Source of the DNA: Bacteroidetes bacterium GWF2_33_38
GTDB lineage: Bacteria > Bacteroidota > Bacteroidia > Bacteroidales > GWF2-33-38
DNA: 64,000 nucleotides
Direction: 5' to 3'
NCBI GenBank assembly: GCA_001769505.1
Contig: MEOF01000062.1
Coordinates: forward strand, 62,001-126,000
The translations under genes and the position numbers were made by a program. Shown in pieces: positions 24,782 to 32,068 of the stretch. Under the pieces are notes generated by a model. That model made no database searches, was not told the origin of the DNA, and worked only from the letters and a program-made list of their open reading frames with translations. Numbering within the stretch: position 1 is the first letter of the stretch; every line of letters begins with the position of its first letter.

Positions 24782-25723
24782 TTAATTTTTGATAAAAAGA
24801 TATTGAACAAAGGCTGCTGCCTCCATCAAATAAGCAACGCCGATATGGATTACACATCCGCCAAGAATATTTTTGGTATATAAAGCAATTACACCCAAAA
24901 TATATCCACCGAATATTGACCCGAGCGTTTCGCCCAGCGGTTTGCCAAAATGCAAAAAAGCATAAACCGAAACCATCGGAAGAATGGCATCTTTTCCGAT
25001 AATGGTAGCTAACCCAATTACTAATGCACCTCTGAAAATTAGTTCAACAAAAATAAAATCCCACCCATAAATCAGTTCGTAAATTATTGCCATCTGAGAT
25101 TTTGATATCCCCCATACTTCATTCATTTTCCAGAGTTTTATGGTAGGATAAGTGCGTAAGAAATCGTCTTGAAACGAAGCCCAAGTAATGAGTGGCAGCA
25201 TGATTAGTAACATAGTAAAATACGGTTTCCAATGAAATCCTTTGCTTTGTAAACCATATAAACCTTTCGATTGGCGGTCGTAAACGTATTTAATTATCAA
25301 TAGCGGAATAATATAAAATACCATTCGTTTCGAATTGGCTAAAATTTTCATCCAATAATAAAAGCCTCCATTCAAATCGAATAAATCAATAATGCTTTTA
25401 TACGAATTAAAAGCCCCAACGGCACCAATTAGTGAGATAAATACGAGCGATTTAATCCAAAATTCAGATTTTAATAAATACTGTTTCTTTTTTTCGATTA
25501 AAAATTTGGGAATTGCAATTGAATAGTAGGCAAGACTATAAAACAAAAACGAAAATATATATCCTTGAAAAGTTCCGTAGTGTCGAATTACCAATTTGCG
25601 TTCGAAGCCGTAGGTATAATTGAAATAAATAGCAATAGTTAAAAAAATGGCTGTAAAAAGATAGGTTTTGTAATTGAAATCTTCTCTAATAAAGGTCTTT
25701 AAATATCCGATTATTTCTTTCAC
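24782..25723 (-). CDS. CPBP-family intramembrane protease-like protein
   Basis: A multi-pass membrane protein (about eight helices) of the CPBP/CAAX protease family. Catalytic motifs are partly kept: motif 1 (normally EExxxR) reads FVELIFRG, so the first Glu is Val; motif 2 is VYAFLHFG; and a His-containing helix IHIGVAYL follows. Length 313. It may process other membrane proteins or be a non-catalytic relative. It ends 3 bp from the convergent thioredoxin gene. A basic N-terminus precedes the first helix (NYKTYLFTAIFLTIAIYF). Confidence 0.78.
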   Translation of the reverse strand: MKEIIGYLKTFIREDFNYKTYLFTAIFLTIAIYFNYTYGFERKLVIRHYGTFQGYIFSFLFYSLAYYSIAIPKFLIEKKKQYLLKSEFWIKSLVFISLIGAVGAFNSYKSIIDLFDLNGGFYYWMKILANSKRMVFYIIPLLIIKYVYDRQSKGLYGLQSKGFHWKPYFTMLLIMLPLITWASFQDDFLRTYPTIKLWKMNEVWGISKSQMAIIYELIYGWDFIFVELIFRGALVIGLATIIGKDAILPMVSVYAFLHFGKPLGETLGSIFGGYILGVIALYTKNILGGCVIHIGVAYLMEAAAFVQYLFIKN

Positions 25724-25790
25724 CTACGAGGTTTGCTTTATAATTAAAATGCAAAAATAACATAAACTTATGAAGTCATGACGAATAAAT

Positions 25791-25829
25791 AACAAAACCA
25801 TCAGAAATTATTTTTATGATGGTTTTGTT
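25791..25829. terminator. Hairpin terminator downstream of the MuiA-like gene
   Basis: A perfect 13-bp inverted repeat, AACAAAACCATCA / TGATGGTTTTGTT, with a 13-base loop. It lies about 60 bp after the stop of the minus-strand DUF4139 gene. On the minus strand the 3' arm leads into ATTTATT, a weak U tract, so it may act as terminator or mRNA-protecting hairpin. Confidence 0.6.
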
Positions 25830-25887
25830 GCTTTTTAACGTTTCCAAAATTGCAAATTTTTTTGCTATTTTTTATTTTTCTAATCAA

Positions 25888-27567
25888 TCAAAATAAATTC
25901 GCCAATTGCTTATCTTTATTGTGCTCAATTTCGTACGAAAATTTTATTGTTTTCGATTCTTTTGAATTGAGTTTTAAATTCCATTTTAACATACCGGTTG
26001 TTTCGTTGTGTTTGGCGTTTGACAATTCAATAGTTTGAATCTTAATGTCAGTTTGTTGAGATATTGGTAATTGATCTTCGATGATTAAATTGCTTGCAAA
26101 AAGCTTGTTATTTTTTATAATTATTTCATATGAAATAGATTTAATTACATTACTACCAATGAGTACATTTCTTTGTTCGTCTAGATTTTTCTTGCGTTCA
26201 ACAATAATTCCACGATCTTTTCCCAAAGAGAGTTCTAATGTGTCTTGCATAATTGAAGGGTTAATAGTAGTTTCTCCAACATATGTTCCTTCAAAATAAA
26301 TATTTGCATTAGCTGTTAGCAAATCTAAATTACCCCAATCCGCTATTCTTGCTATCAAATATGCTTGTTTATCAATACGAGGAACTAAATAATGATAATA
26401 TTCTGTTTTTAATTCGTAGTTTTGAATTGCAACTTTGTGATATTGACCATCAGATGGGATTGAATAAGCTAGTTTAATATCAAATTCTACATTCGTCATG
26501 GTTTGTTGCACTTGTGTATATTGAGCCGAATTTGAAGCTGGTATTTTAGAATAATCTAATTGAATATCTTCATCTTGCATACTTGCACCACCGTAAGCAA
26601 CAGCTTCGTTCATGTCTTTTTTGCTTTCTCTGTTTTTTGAACAAAGCTCAACTACATTGTTGTAGTAATAACTTAAATATTGAATAGGTAAAATAGGCTT
26701 ATTGTTCGATAAATTAGGTGTAATTGTCGATAATTTCAAATTTACATTATCCCAATCTTCGCCAGAGTTTTGATATACGTTTGCTTTGTAAACTAAATTT
26801 ATCGGTTTATCGGTACCTTCGGCTCTAATATCGTATTCAGGAGACCAGCCTGCATTATTTACCATATATTCCAAGGTGATTTTTCCTTGTGCAGGATAAT
26901 CCGACGAAACAGTAACTACAATCTGATATTTTGGACTTTCTTGTTTTGGTGGATTAATGTGCGAATTATAAGCTTTCAGTTCATTCAATCGTTCTTGTTG
27001 GCGTGATTGCAACTTAGTGAGATTATAATTCTGACGATTTAATTTATTTAGTTCTAAATTAATATCGTTCAGTTGTTTGCGTAAATATTCCATAGCATCT
27101 TTTAGTTCTGGAATTGTATCAACATTACCTTGCATAAATTTATTTTGCAACAAAACATTTTTTTCAAGATTTAAAACTTCCTTTTTGTTGTAAATATTTT
27201 CGATATCGAAACTTAAATCGGACAATGAATCTTCGAGTAATTTAATGCCACGTAAAATTTGCTGAGGTAATGTTGAAACGATTGTAGCTTGTGGTTCGGG
27301 ATATTTTATTCGATATTGAACATCAAGAATTATATATTTCCCCGTTCCACGAGCTTGAATACTTTTCGTATTCAAGTAGGGCGAAACACCTTCAAAAATT
27401 AAATCGTTTACTCCTGCTTCAATATTTACATTAGCAGTTCGTGTTACTTGTGCAGAATTTAAAAATACGGTAACATTTTTAACATTTGATTCTACTTTTT
27501 TTTCGTTGTTTGCAATTCCTGTAAATGGAATTAATAAGCTGATTAATAATAAATTGATTGTTTTCAT
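25888..27567 (-). CDS. MuiA-like protein (DUF4140-DUF4139)
   Basis: A secreted protein with signal peptide (MKTINLLLISLLIPFTGIA). DUF4140 N-terminal domain: VKNVTVFLNSAQVTRTANVNI and LIFEGVSPYLNTKSIQ. A coiled coil covers about residues 110-195. The DUF4139 beta-rich domain contains ITLEYMVNNAGWSPEYDIRA, VYQNSGEDWDNVNLKLST and LKWNLKLNSKESKTIKFSYE. Full length for the family (559). Family members were first named for a mucoidy inhibitor, but the molecular role is not known; an envelope function is likely. Transcribed alone. Confidence 0.92.
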   Translation of the reverse strand: MKTINLLLISLLIPFTGIANNEKKVESNVKNVTVFLNSAQVTRTANVNIEAGVNDLIFEGVSPYLNTKSIQARGTGKYIILDVQYRIKYPEPQATIVSTLPQQILRGIKLLEDSLSDLSFDIENIYNKKEVLNLEKNVLLQNKFMQGNVDTIPELKDAMEYLRKQLNDINLELNKLNRQNYNLTKLQSRQQERLNELKAYNSHINPPKQESPKYQIVVTVSSDYPAQGKITLEYMVNNAGWSPEYDIRAEGTDKPINLVYKANVYQNSGEDWDNVNLKLSTITPNLSNNKPILPIQYLSYYYNNVVELCSKNRESKKDMNEAVAYGGASMQDEDIQLDYSKIPASNSAQYTQVQQTMTNVEFDIKLAYSIPSDGQYHKVAIQNYELKTEYYHYLVPRIDKQAYLIARIADWGNLDLLTANANIYFEGTYVGETTINPSIMQDTLELSLGKDRGIIVERKKNLDEQRNVLIGSNVIKSISYEIIIKNNKLFASNLIIEDQLPISQQTDIKIQTIELSNAKHNETTGMLKWNLKLNSKESKTIKFSYEIEHNKDKQLANLF

Positions 27568-27663
27568 GACTTTTATTTTTTAAATTTATAATTTCTTTTT
27601 ATAAACTATAGATACATGATAATTTAAAATTCCATAAAGTGAAATGATATATTTTTTAATCAT

Positions 27664-27671
27664 TATCTTTG
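27664..27671 (+). promoter_or_regulatory. -7 promoter box (TATCTTTG) of the YkgJ-like gene
   Basis: The box ends 4 bp before the ATG at 27676, the same geometry as at bamD, which implies a near leaderless mRNA. No -33 TTTG is clear. Confidence 0.5.
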
Positions 27672-27675
27672 AAGC

Positions 27676-27921
27676 ATGGAATGTCGTCCTAAATGTGCAG
27701 CTTGTTGCATATATATATCAATTTCGAGTTCAATGCCCGGCTATCCAAACGGAAAACCGGCAGGTGTTCCATGTATGCATCTAACCGAAGATTTAGAATG
27801 TAGTATTTTTAACGATCAATCTCGCCCGCAGGTTTGTTTTGACTTTAAAGCCGAAGAGCTTATTTGCGGAAAATCTGCAAGCGATGCTAAATCAATACTT
27901 TCGAGACTTGAGAATTTATAA
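27676..27921 (+). CDS. YkgJ-type cysteine cluster protein
   Basis: An 81-residue protein with the cysteine cluster ECRPKCAACC at the N-terminus, followed by PAGVPCMHL, LECSIFN, PQVCFDF and LICG. The Cys pattern (CxxxCxxCC ... C ... C ... C) is that of the YkgJ/UPF0153 zinc- or iron-sulfur-binding family, whose function is unknown. It lies upstream of the rpsF operon promoter on the same strand. Confidence 0.85.
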   Translation: MECRPKCAACCIYISISSSMPGYPNGKPAGVPCMHLTEDLECSIFNDQSRPQVCFDFKAEELICGKSASDAKSILSRLENL

Positions 27922-27941
27922 AAATATTAATCAATAGATAT

Positions 27942-27972
27942 TTTGTAATAAGTCATAAAAATTATACCTTTG
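27942..27972 (+). promoter_or_regulatory. Promoter of the rpsF-rpsR-rplI operon
   Basis: -33 TTTG (27942-27945), 19 bp spacer, -7 TACCTTTG (27965-27972): both elements and spacing match the Bacteroidota primary sigma consensus. The leader to the rpsF ATG (28015) is about 35 nt, AT-rich and without Shine-Dalgarno. Confidence 0.85.
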
Positions 27973-28014
27973 CGGTTCGTTTTTTAAATTTAATATTAAT
28001 AAATTAATTAGAGT

Positions 28015-28362
28015 ATGTTAAATCATTATGAAACCGTTTTCATTTTAACTCCCGTTTTATCTGACTCACAGATGAAGGAAGCGGTACAAAAGTACAAAGA
28101 TTACATTACCGCTAATGGTGGTGAAATCGAACATGAGGAATTTTGGGGTTTGAAAAAGCTTGCTTATCCAATCCAGAAAAAATCAACAGGTTTTTATCAT
28201 TTATTGCAATTCAAATCTGAAGGTGAATTAATTGCAAAATTAGAGACAGAATACCGTCGTGATGAGCGAATTATTCGTTTCTTGACATTCAAAATGGATA
28301 AATATTCTGTTGCGTATGCGACTAAGAAAAAGAGTGGTAAAACTGAAAAAAAGGAGGAATAA
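28015..28362 (+). CDS. rpsF: 30S ribosomal protein S6
   Basis: bS6, partner of bS18 on the 30S platform. Family sequence: [65 protein letters not shown]. The 115 residues include a Lys/Glu-rich tail ([12 protein letters not shown]). The 3' end of the gene encodes a strong Shine-Dalgarno for the next gene (AAGGAGG, 28351-28357), while its own start has none. The stop is 3 bp from the rpsR ATG. First gene of the rpsF-rpsR-rplI operon. Confidence 0.98.
   Translation: MLNHYETVFILTPVLSDSQMKEAVQKYKDYITANGGEIEHEEFWGLKKLAYPIQKKSTGFYHLLQFKSEGELIAKLETEYRRDERIIRFLTFKMDKYSVAYATKKKSGKTEKKEE
28351..28357 (+). promoter_or_regulatory. Strong Shine-Dalgarno (AAGGAGG) of rpsR
   Basis: AAGGAGG lies within the last codons of rpsF, 8 nt before the rpsR ATG. 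Preceding A residues extend pairing with the 16S tail to at least eight bases. Such a site is exceptional here, since almost no other gene in the window has one. Confidence 0.85.
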
Positions 28363-28365
28363 GTC

Positions 28366-28638
28366 ATGTCAACACAAAGTCAAGGAGAAATTAGATATTT
28401 AACTCCACCGTCAGTAGATGTTAAAAAGAAAAAATATTGCCGTTTTAAGAAAAGTCAAATTAAATATATTGACTATAAAGATGCAGAATTTTTGAAAAAA
28501 TTCTTAAACGAACAAGGTAAAATTTTACCACGTAGATTAACAGGAACTTCTTTGAAGTATCAAAGAAAAGTATCTACAGCCGTAAAAAGAGCAAGACATC
28601 TTGCTTTATTGCCATATGTAATTGATAATTTAAAATAA
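28366..28638 (+). CDS. rpsR: 30S ribosomal protein S18
   Basis: bS18: [62 protein letters not shown] are the family's conserved blocks. Length 90. It binds S6 and the 16S platform near the anti-Shine-Dalgarno tail. In Bacteroidota the 16S 3' tail is reported to be held in a pocket of bS21, bS18 and bS6, which explains the general lack of Shine-Dalgarno use. It is therefore notable that this gene has a strong one. Operon with rpsF and rplI. Confidence 0.98.
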   Translation: MSTQSQGEIRYLTPPSVDVKKKKYCRFKKSQIKYIDYKDAEFLKKFLNEQGKILPRRLTGTSLKYQRKVSTAVKRARHLALLPYVIDNLK

Positions 28639-28641
28639 GCA

Positions 28642-28647
28642 GGGAGG
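28642..28647 (+). promoter_or_regulatory. Shine-Dalgarno (GGGAGG) of rplI
   Basis: AGGGAGGA precedes the rplI ATG by 7 nt, in the 16-bp gap after rpsR. It is the second purine-rich ribosome binding site in this operon. Confidence 0.75.
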
Positions 28648-28654
28648 ATTAGAT

Positions 28655-29101
28655 ATGGAAATTATTTTAAAACAAGACGTTCATAATTTAGGACACAAAG
28701 ATGATATCGTAAATGTAAAAGATGGTTACGGTCGTAATTTTTTGATTCCTCAAGGACATGCTACATTAGCTACTCCATCGGCAAAAAAAGTTCATGCTGA
28801 AACGTTGAAACAAAGAGCTCACAAAGAAGCTAAAATTAGAACAGAAGCTGAAAAATTGGCTAAAAAACTTGAAGGAACTACCTTGAAAGTTGGAGCTAAA
28901 ACTAGTACAACTGGTAAGATTTTTGGTTCGGTAACTAATATTCAAATAGCAGAAGCAATTTCTGCACAAGGGTTTGAAATTGATAGAAAAAATATCACAA
29001 TCAAAAACGAAAGTGTAAAAGAAATAGGAACTTATCAAGCTAAAGTTAAAATCTATAAAGACATAGTAGTTGAGATTAGTTTTGAAGTTGTATCAGAATA
29101 G
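28655..29101 (+). CDS. rplI: 50S ribosomal protein L9
   Basis: bL9, a two-domain protein of the L1 stalk base. The N-terminal domain has MEIILKQDVHNLGHKDDIVNVKDGYGRNFLIP (the GYaRNfLiP signature). Then comes the long connecting helix (about 45-80: KVHAETLKQRAHKEAKIRTEAEKLAKKL). The C-terminal domain includes TGKIFGSVTNIQIAEAI and VSFEVVSE-type strands. Length 148, normal. Last gene of the operon, closed by a strong terminator. Confidence 0.98.
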   Translation: MEIILKQDVHNLGHKDDIVNVKDGYGRNFLIPQGHATLATPSAKKVHAETLKQRAHKEAKIRTEAEKLAKKLEGTTLKVGAKTSTTGKIFGSVTNIQIAEAISAQGFEIDRKNITIKNESVKEIGTYQAKVKIYKDIVVEISFEVVSE

Positions 29102-29119
29102 TTGAAACTTATAAAATGT

Positions 29120-29155
29120 AAAAGGGCTGAATCAAAAAGATTCAGCCCTTTTTTT
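29120..29155 (+). terminator. Rho-independent terminator of rpsF-rpsR-rplI
   Basis: Stem AAAAGGGCTGAATC / GATTCAGCCCTTTT with an AAAAA loop, followed by a T run. It starts 18 bp after the rplI stop. Confidence 0.93.
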
Positions 29156-29230
29156 GCCTTTGGCAGGTAATTTTCTTTAATTTTTTAATGAAATCTAAAA
29201 CAGAGGCAAAAAAAATCAATTAGATAATGC

Positions 29231-29238
29231 TACTTTTG
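29231..29238 (+). promoter_or_regulatory. -7 promoter box (TACTTTTG) of the LytS/LytTR operon
   Basis: TACTTTTG matches TAnnTTTG about 90 bp before the sensor kinase ATG. The intervening leader holds no ORF or obvious hairpin. No -33 TTTG is seen. Confidence 0.45.
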
Positions 29239-29327
29239 AAGCATGATATAACCACATACAAATATGCATATTAAACGAAGTAAATATATGGCTATCAATT
29301 TGACAACCAAAAGCAAATTGTAAATAC

Positions 29328-30359
29328 ATGAAAAAAAATAAAATATTATTTGAAGTTTTAGCCCATATTATTGGCTGGCTGATTTTTCTCTCAATCCCGT
29401 TTTTATTTTCACATGTGCCACCGTCAGAAATAGGGCAGGAATTTAAGGAATTTTATTTAACGCCTATTTTTATTAACAGCCTATTTTTAATCCTACTGTT
29501 TTACTTCAACTATTTTATTCTCATTCCCAAATTTCTCTTTACCAATCACTATTTTATTTACACCCTTTTAATCCTTGCTTGTATTGGTATTAAGCTAGTT
29601 AGCCCCACTTTCATGATGTTCTTTTTTGATAAACCGCCACATAACAACATGCCTCACGAATCACAAATGGAATTTATGATGCCACTAGTTTTTAGCAATT
29701 CAGTATTGATGTATATAGTTATATTTCTTGCTTCCATTGGTTTGCGCTTAAATAGTAGGTGGAAACTTGCTGAACAGGAAAGATTACAGTCTGAGCTTTC
29801 ATCATTAAAATCACAAATCAATCCACATTTTTTGTTTAACACACTCAACAGTATTTATGCTGAAACATTGGGAAAAGCTGACAATGCTTCAGAAATGCTT
29901 ATAAAACTATCCGACATAATGCGTTACTCTATCACAGAAGCACATCATGATAAAGTTTCTCTGCAAAAAGAATTAGATTACATCACTAACTATATTGAAC
30001 TGCAAAAACTTCGGTTAGCTTCAAAAGCAAAATTGGAATATCGGGTTGAAGGTGAATCACAAGCATTACAAATTGCACCTTTTCTTTTAATACCATTTAT
30101 TGAAAACGCATTCAAGTATGGCGTAAATTCCGAACAAAACAGTTCTATCCGTATAGAGTTGATAACTAATAATACCAAGTTAAATCTCACGGTGTTCAAC
30201 AAAAAAGTAGAAATAGAAAGAACGATACAGGAAACTATTGGTTTGGGGATTAAAAATACACGGCAGCGATTATCGTTAATCTATCCTGAAAATCATCTAC
30301 TTACCATAAACGAAACTGATAGTGATTTTAATGTTTCATTACACATCAATCTTGCATGA
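29328..30359 (+). CDS. LytS-type sensor histidine kinase
   Basis: Four membrane helices (about residues 8-28, 45-66, 75-95, 118-140) with a short histidine-containing loop (DKPPHNNMPHES), then a cytoplasmic His_kinase domain: LKSQINPHFLFNTLNSIY with phosphoacceptor H167, and an ATPase domain with FIENAFKYGVN (N box) and GLGIKNTRQRL (G box). Length 343, typical for the LytS/YehU group in Bacteroidota. The stop overlaps the response regulator start by 4 bp. It most likely phosphorylates the LytTR regulator encoded next. The signal sensed is unknown. Confidence 0.93.
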   Translation: MKKNKILFEVLAHIIGWLIFLSIPFLFSHVPPSEIGQEFKEFYLTPIFINSLFLILLFYFNYFILIPKFLFTNHYFIYTLLILACIGIKLVSPTFMMFFFDKPPHNNMPHESQMEFMMPLVFSNSVLMYIVIFLASIGLRLNSRWKLAEQERLQSELSSLKSQINPHFLFNTLNSIYAETLGKADNASEMLIKLSDIMRYSITEAHHDKVSLQKELDYITNYIELQKLRLASKAKLEYRVEGESQALQIAPFLLIPFIENAFKYGVNSEQNSSIRIELITNNTKLNLTVFNKKVEIERTIQETIGLGIKNTRQRLSLIYPENHLLTINETDSDFNVSLHINLA

Positions 30360-31045
30360 TAACAGCTATTGCATTAGACGATGAACCTCTTGCATTAAAA
30401 GCAATTGAAAAACTTTGCGAAACGATTGATTTCATTTCGCTCGAAAATACATTTACCGAACCAAGTGAGGCACTGAAATACCTTCGTAAATTTCCAACTG
30501 ATTTGTTGTTTTTGGATATAAAAATGCCTTCCATTTCGGGACTAAATTTTTATAAAGCGGTGCAACAAAACACTATGGTTATTTTTACTACAGCCTTTAG
30601 TGAGTACGCTGCTGATAGTTACGAACTCAATGCTATTGACTACTTGTTAAAACCCATTTCACCAAAGCGATTTAAACAGGCGACTGATAAAGCCCATGAC
30701 TTTTACAGATACATTCACAACAAAGACCACGAACAGCAAAATTATATCTACCTTCGTAGCAATTACAGCTTGGTAAAAATACTTATTACCGACATTCTTT
30801 ACATTGAAGGCATTAGTGATTATGTAAAAGTGTATTCCAAAAATCAAAAAATGGTAATGGCACGAATGAGTATGAAAGCCATGCTTGAAAAATTGTCAGT
30901 AAATGATTTTATTCGTGTGCACCGAAGTTTTATTATTCCTTTCTGCAACATTACCTCAGTTCGTAACAAAACAATTTTTCTCAGCAATATTGAAATTCCT
31001 ATTGGCAACACATACGAAGAAGTTTTTTTTAAACGCTACTCTTAA
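30356..31045 (+). CDS. LytTR-family response regulator
   Basis: Receiver domain (1-120): ALDDEPLALKAIEKL, LLFLDIKMPSISGL with phosphoacceptor D54, TTAFSEYAADSYEL and LKPISPKRF. LytTR DNA-binding domain (about 135-229): YLRSNYSLVKILITDILYIEGISDYVKVY, MSMKAMLEKLSVNDFIRVHRSFII, then FLSNIEIPIGNTY. Its gene overlaps the kinase gene. The best candidate target sites are the twin elements near 31.05 and 31.98 kb, immediately downstream. Confidence 0.95.
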   Translation: MITAIALDDEPLALKAIEKLCETIDFISLENTFTEPSEALKYLRKFPTDLLFLDIKMPSISGLNFYKAVQQNTMVIFTTAFSEYAADSYELNAIDYLLKPISPKRFKQATDKAHDFYRYIHNKDHEQQNYIYLRSNYSLVKILITDILYIEGISDYVKVYSKNQKMVMARMSMKAMLEKLSVNDFIRVHRSFIIPFCNITSVRNKTIFLSNIEIPIGNTYEEVFFKRYS

Positions 31046-31046
31046 A

Positions 31047-31117
31047 GATTTTTCTTCCCCACATTCTCTTCCAACATCGCAATTATTTTTCTTTCCTCTT
31101 TTTCAATTTTATTTTTG
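31047..31117 (+). promoter_or_regulatory. Regulated promoter 1: conserved upstream element plus -7 box
   Basis: Conserved element with ACATTCTC (31061-31068) and AACATCGC (31073-31080) starts 12 bp apart, then ATTATTTTT; the -7 box TATTTTTG is at 31110-31117. The same element, with the same 12-bp phasing, lies before the TonB receptor gene. The position, about 45-65 bp upstream of the expected transcription start, fits an activator site. Confidence 0.65.
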
Positions 31118-31141
31118 CATCGAAAATCAAAAATTCAGGAA

Positions 31142-31897
31142 ATGAAAAGTATAATATCTGCAATAGTAGTTCTGTTTACAACAAATGCCATAGCACAAAC
31201 CAATTCTACAATTTGCATTGACGGCAATATCAGCGAATGGAATCTTCCATTAAAATATTACGATACCGAAACTAAATTATGTTATTCAATTGCAAATGAC
31301 GACAGTGCATTTTTTTTCTGCATTAGGGCAACAGAAGAAAATACACAAATGCGACTTACAAAAGTTGGTTTTCAAATCTCGGTTGACCCAAAAGGGAAGA
31401 AAAAACAAAAATATAATCTTGGCTATAAACCTGAAATGACATTGCCTTCGAGTGACAGATCTAGTGAAAAACCATCCCCTGAAAAAATGAAAAAAGGATT
31501 TAAGCAAAAACTAATGTATGCTTATTTAAGTGGTTTCAAAGGAATTACTGATGATACCTATTTGGTAAATAACCTAAAAAGCGTTCAGTTCGCTATGAAC
31601 TGGGATACTCTTAACTTTCTAAACATAGAATACAAAATACCTTTTTCTGTAATTGATTATGACACCACAGTAAATCAACTCTCTCTCGGCATTATTCTTT
31701 TCGCAATGGAAATGCCATCTGGCGGAATGCAGCCACCGAGTAATATGAGTGGCGAATCTCCATCCGAGATATCCCCTCCATCGGGAATGACTCCACCTCA
31801 AGGCGGTGGAATGCCACAACGAGGCATGAACAATATGAGTGATATGTTTTCTGAAAAGAAAGTTTGGACAAAATTTAAAAATCTGATTGTAAAATAA
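31142..31897 (+). CDS. Secreted protein with CBM9/DOMON-like domain and Met/Pro/Gly-rich tail
   Basis: The ATG at 31142 begins a good signal peptide (MKSIISAIVVLFTTNAIAQ); an ORF start 27 bp upstream would spoil it. The start of the mature chain (ICIDGNISEWNLPLKYYD, then CYSIANDDSAFFFCIRA) resembles CBM9/DOMON-type beta sandwiches (D-G-x-x-x-E-W). The C-terminal 60 residues are rich in Met, Pro, Gly and Ser (MPSGGMQPPSNMSG, GMTPPQGGGMPQRGMNNMSD), possibly metal- or surface-interacting. Length 251. It sits under the first copy of the conserved upstream element and next to the two-component genes, so it is likely part of their regulon. Confidence 0.75.
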   Translation: MKSIISAIVVLFTTNAIAQTNSTICIDGNISEWNLPLKYYDTETKLCYSIANDDSAFFFCIRATEENTQMRLTKVGFQISVDPKGKKKQKYNLGYKPEMTLPSSDRSSEKPSPEKMKKGFKQKLMYAYLSGFKGITDDTYLVNNLKSVQFAMNWDTLNFLNIEYKIPFSVIDYDTTVNQLSLGIILFAMEMPSGGMQPPSNMSGESPSEISPPSGMTPPQGGGMPQRGMNNMSDMFSEKKVWTKFKNLIVK

Positions 31898-31970
31898 TGT
31901 GTCGGAAATTATTGTTATTGACGGTCACGTAGATTCAAGTATCAAATGCATACAATTTAGCTTAAACAAG

Positions 31971-32042
31971 ATTTTTTCTCCCACACATTCTCCTAGAACA
32001 TCGCTATTATTTTATTTCCTTCATTTTTCCATCCCATCTTTG
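31971..32042 (+). promoter_or_regulatory. Regulated promoter 2: second copy of the upstream element
   Basis: ACATTCTC (31985-31992) and AACATCGC (31997-32004), starts 12 bp apart as in copy 1, followed by ATTATTTT and a -7-like CATCTTTG (32035-32042). The element-to-box distance is 30 bp against 29 bp in copy 1. About 45 bp of sequence is shared, including the preceding AAGATTTTT stretch. Confidence 0.65.
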
Positions 32043-32068
32043 TAGGTATCATTAATAACATAATAAGA

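Noticed and set aside
29102-29327. Possible riboswitch or small RNA before the LytS gene
   Set aside because: Apart from the rplI terminator and a -7 box, no conserved stem or known aptamer motif is visible.
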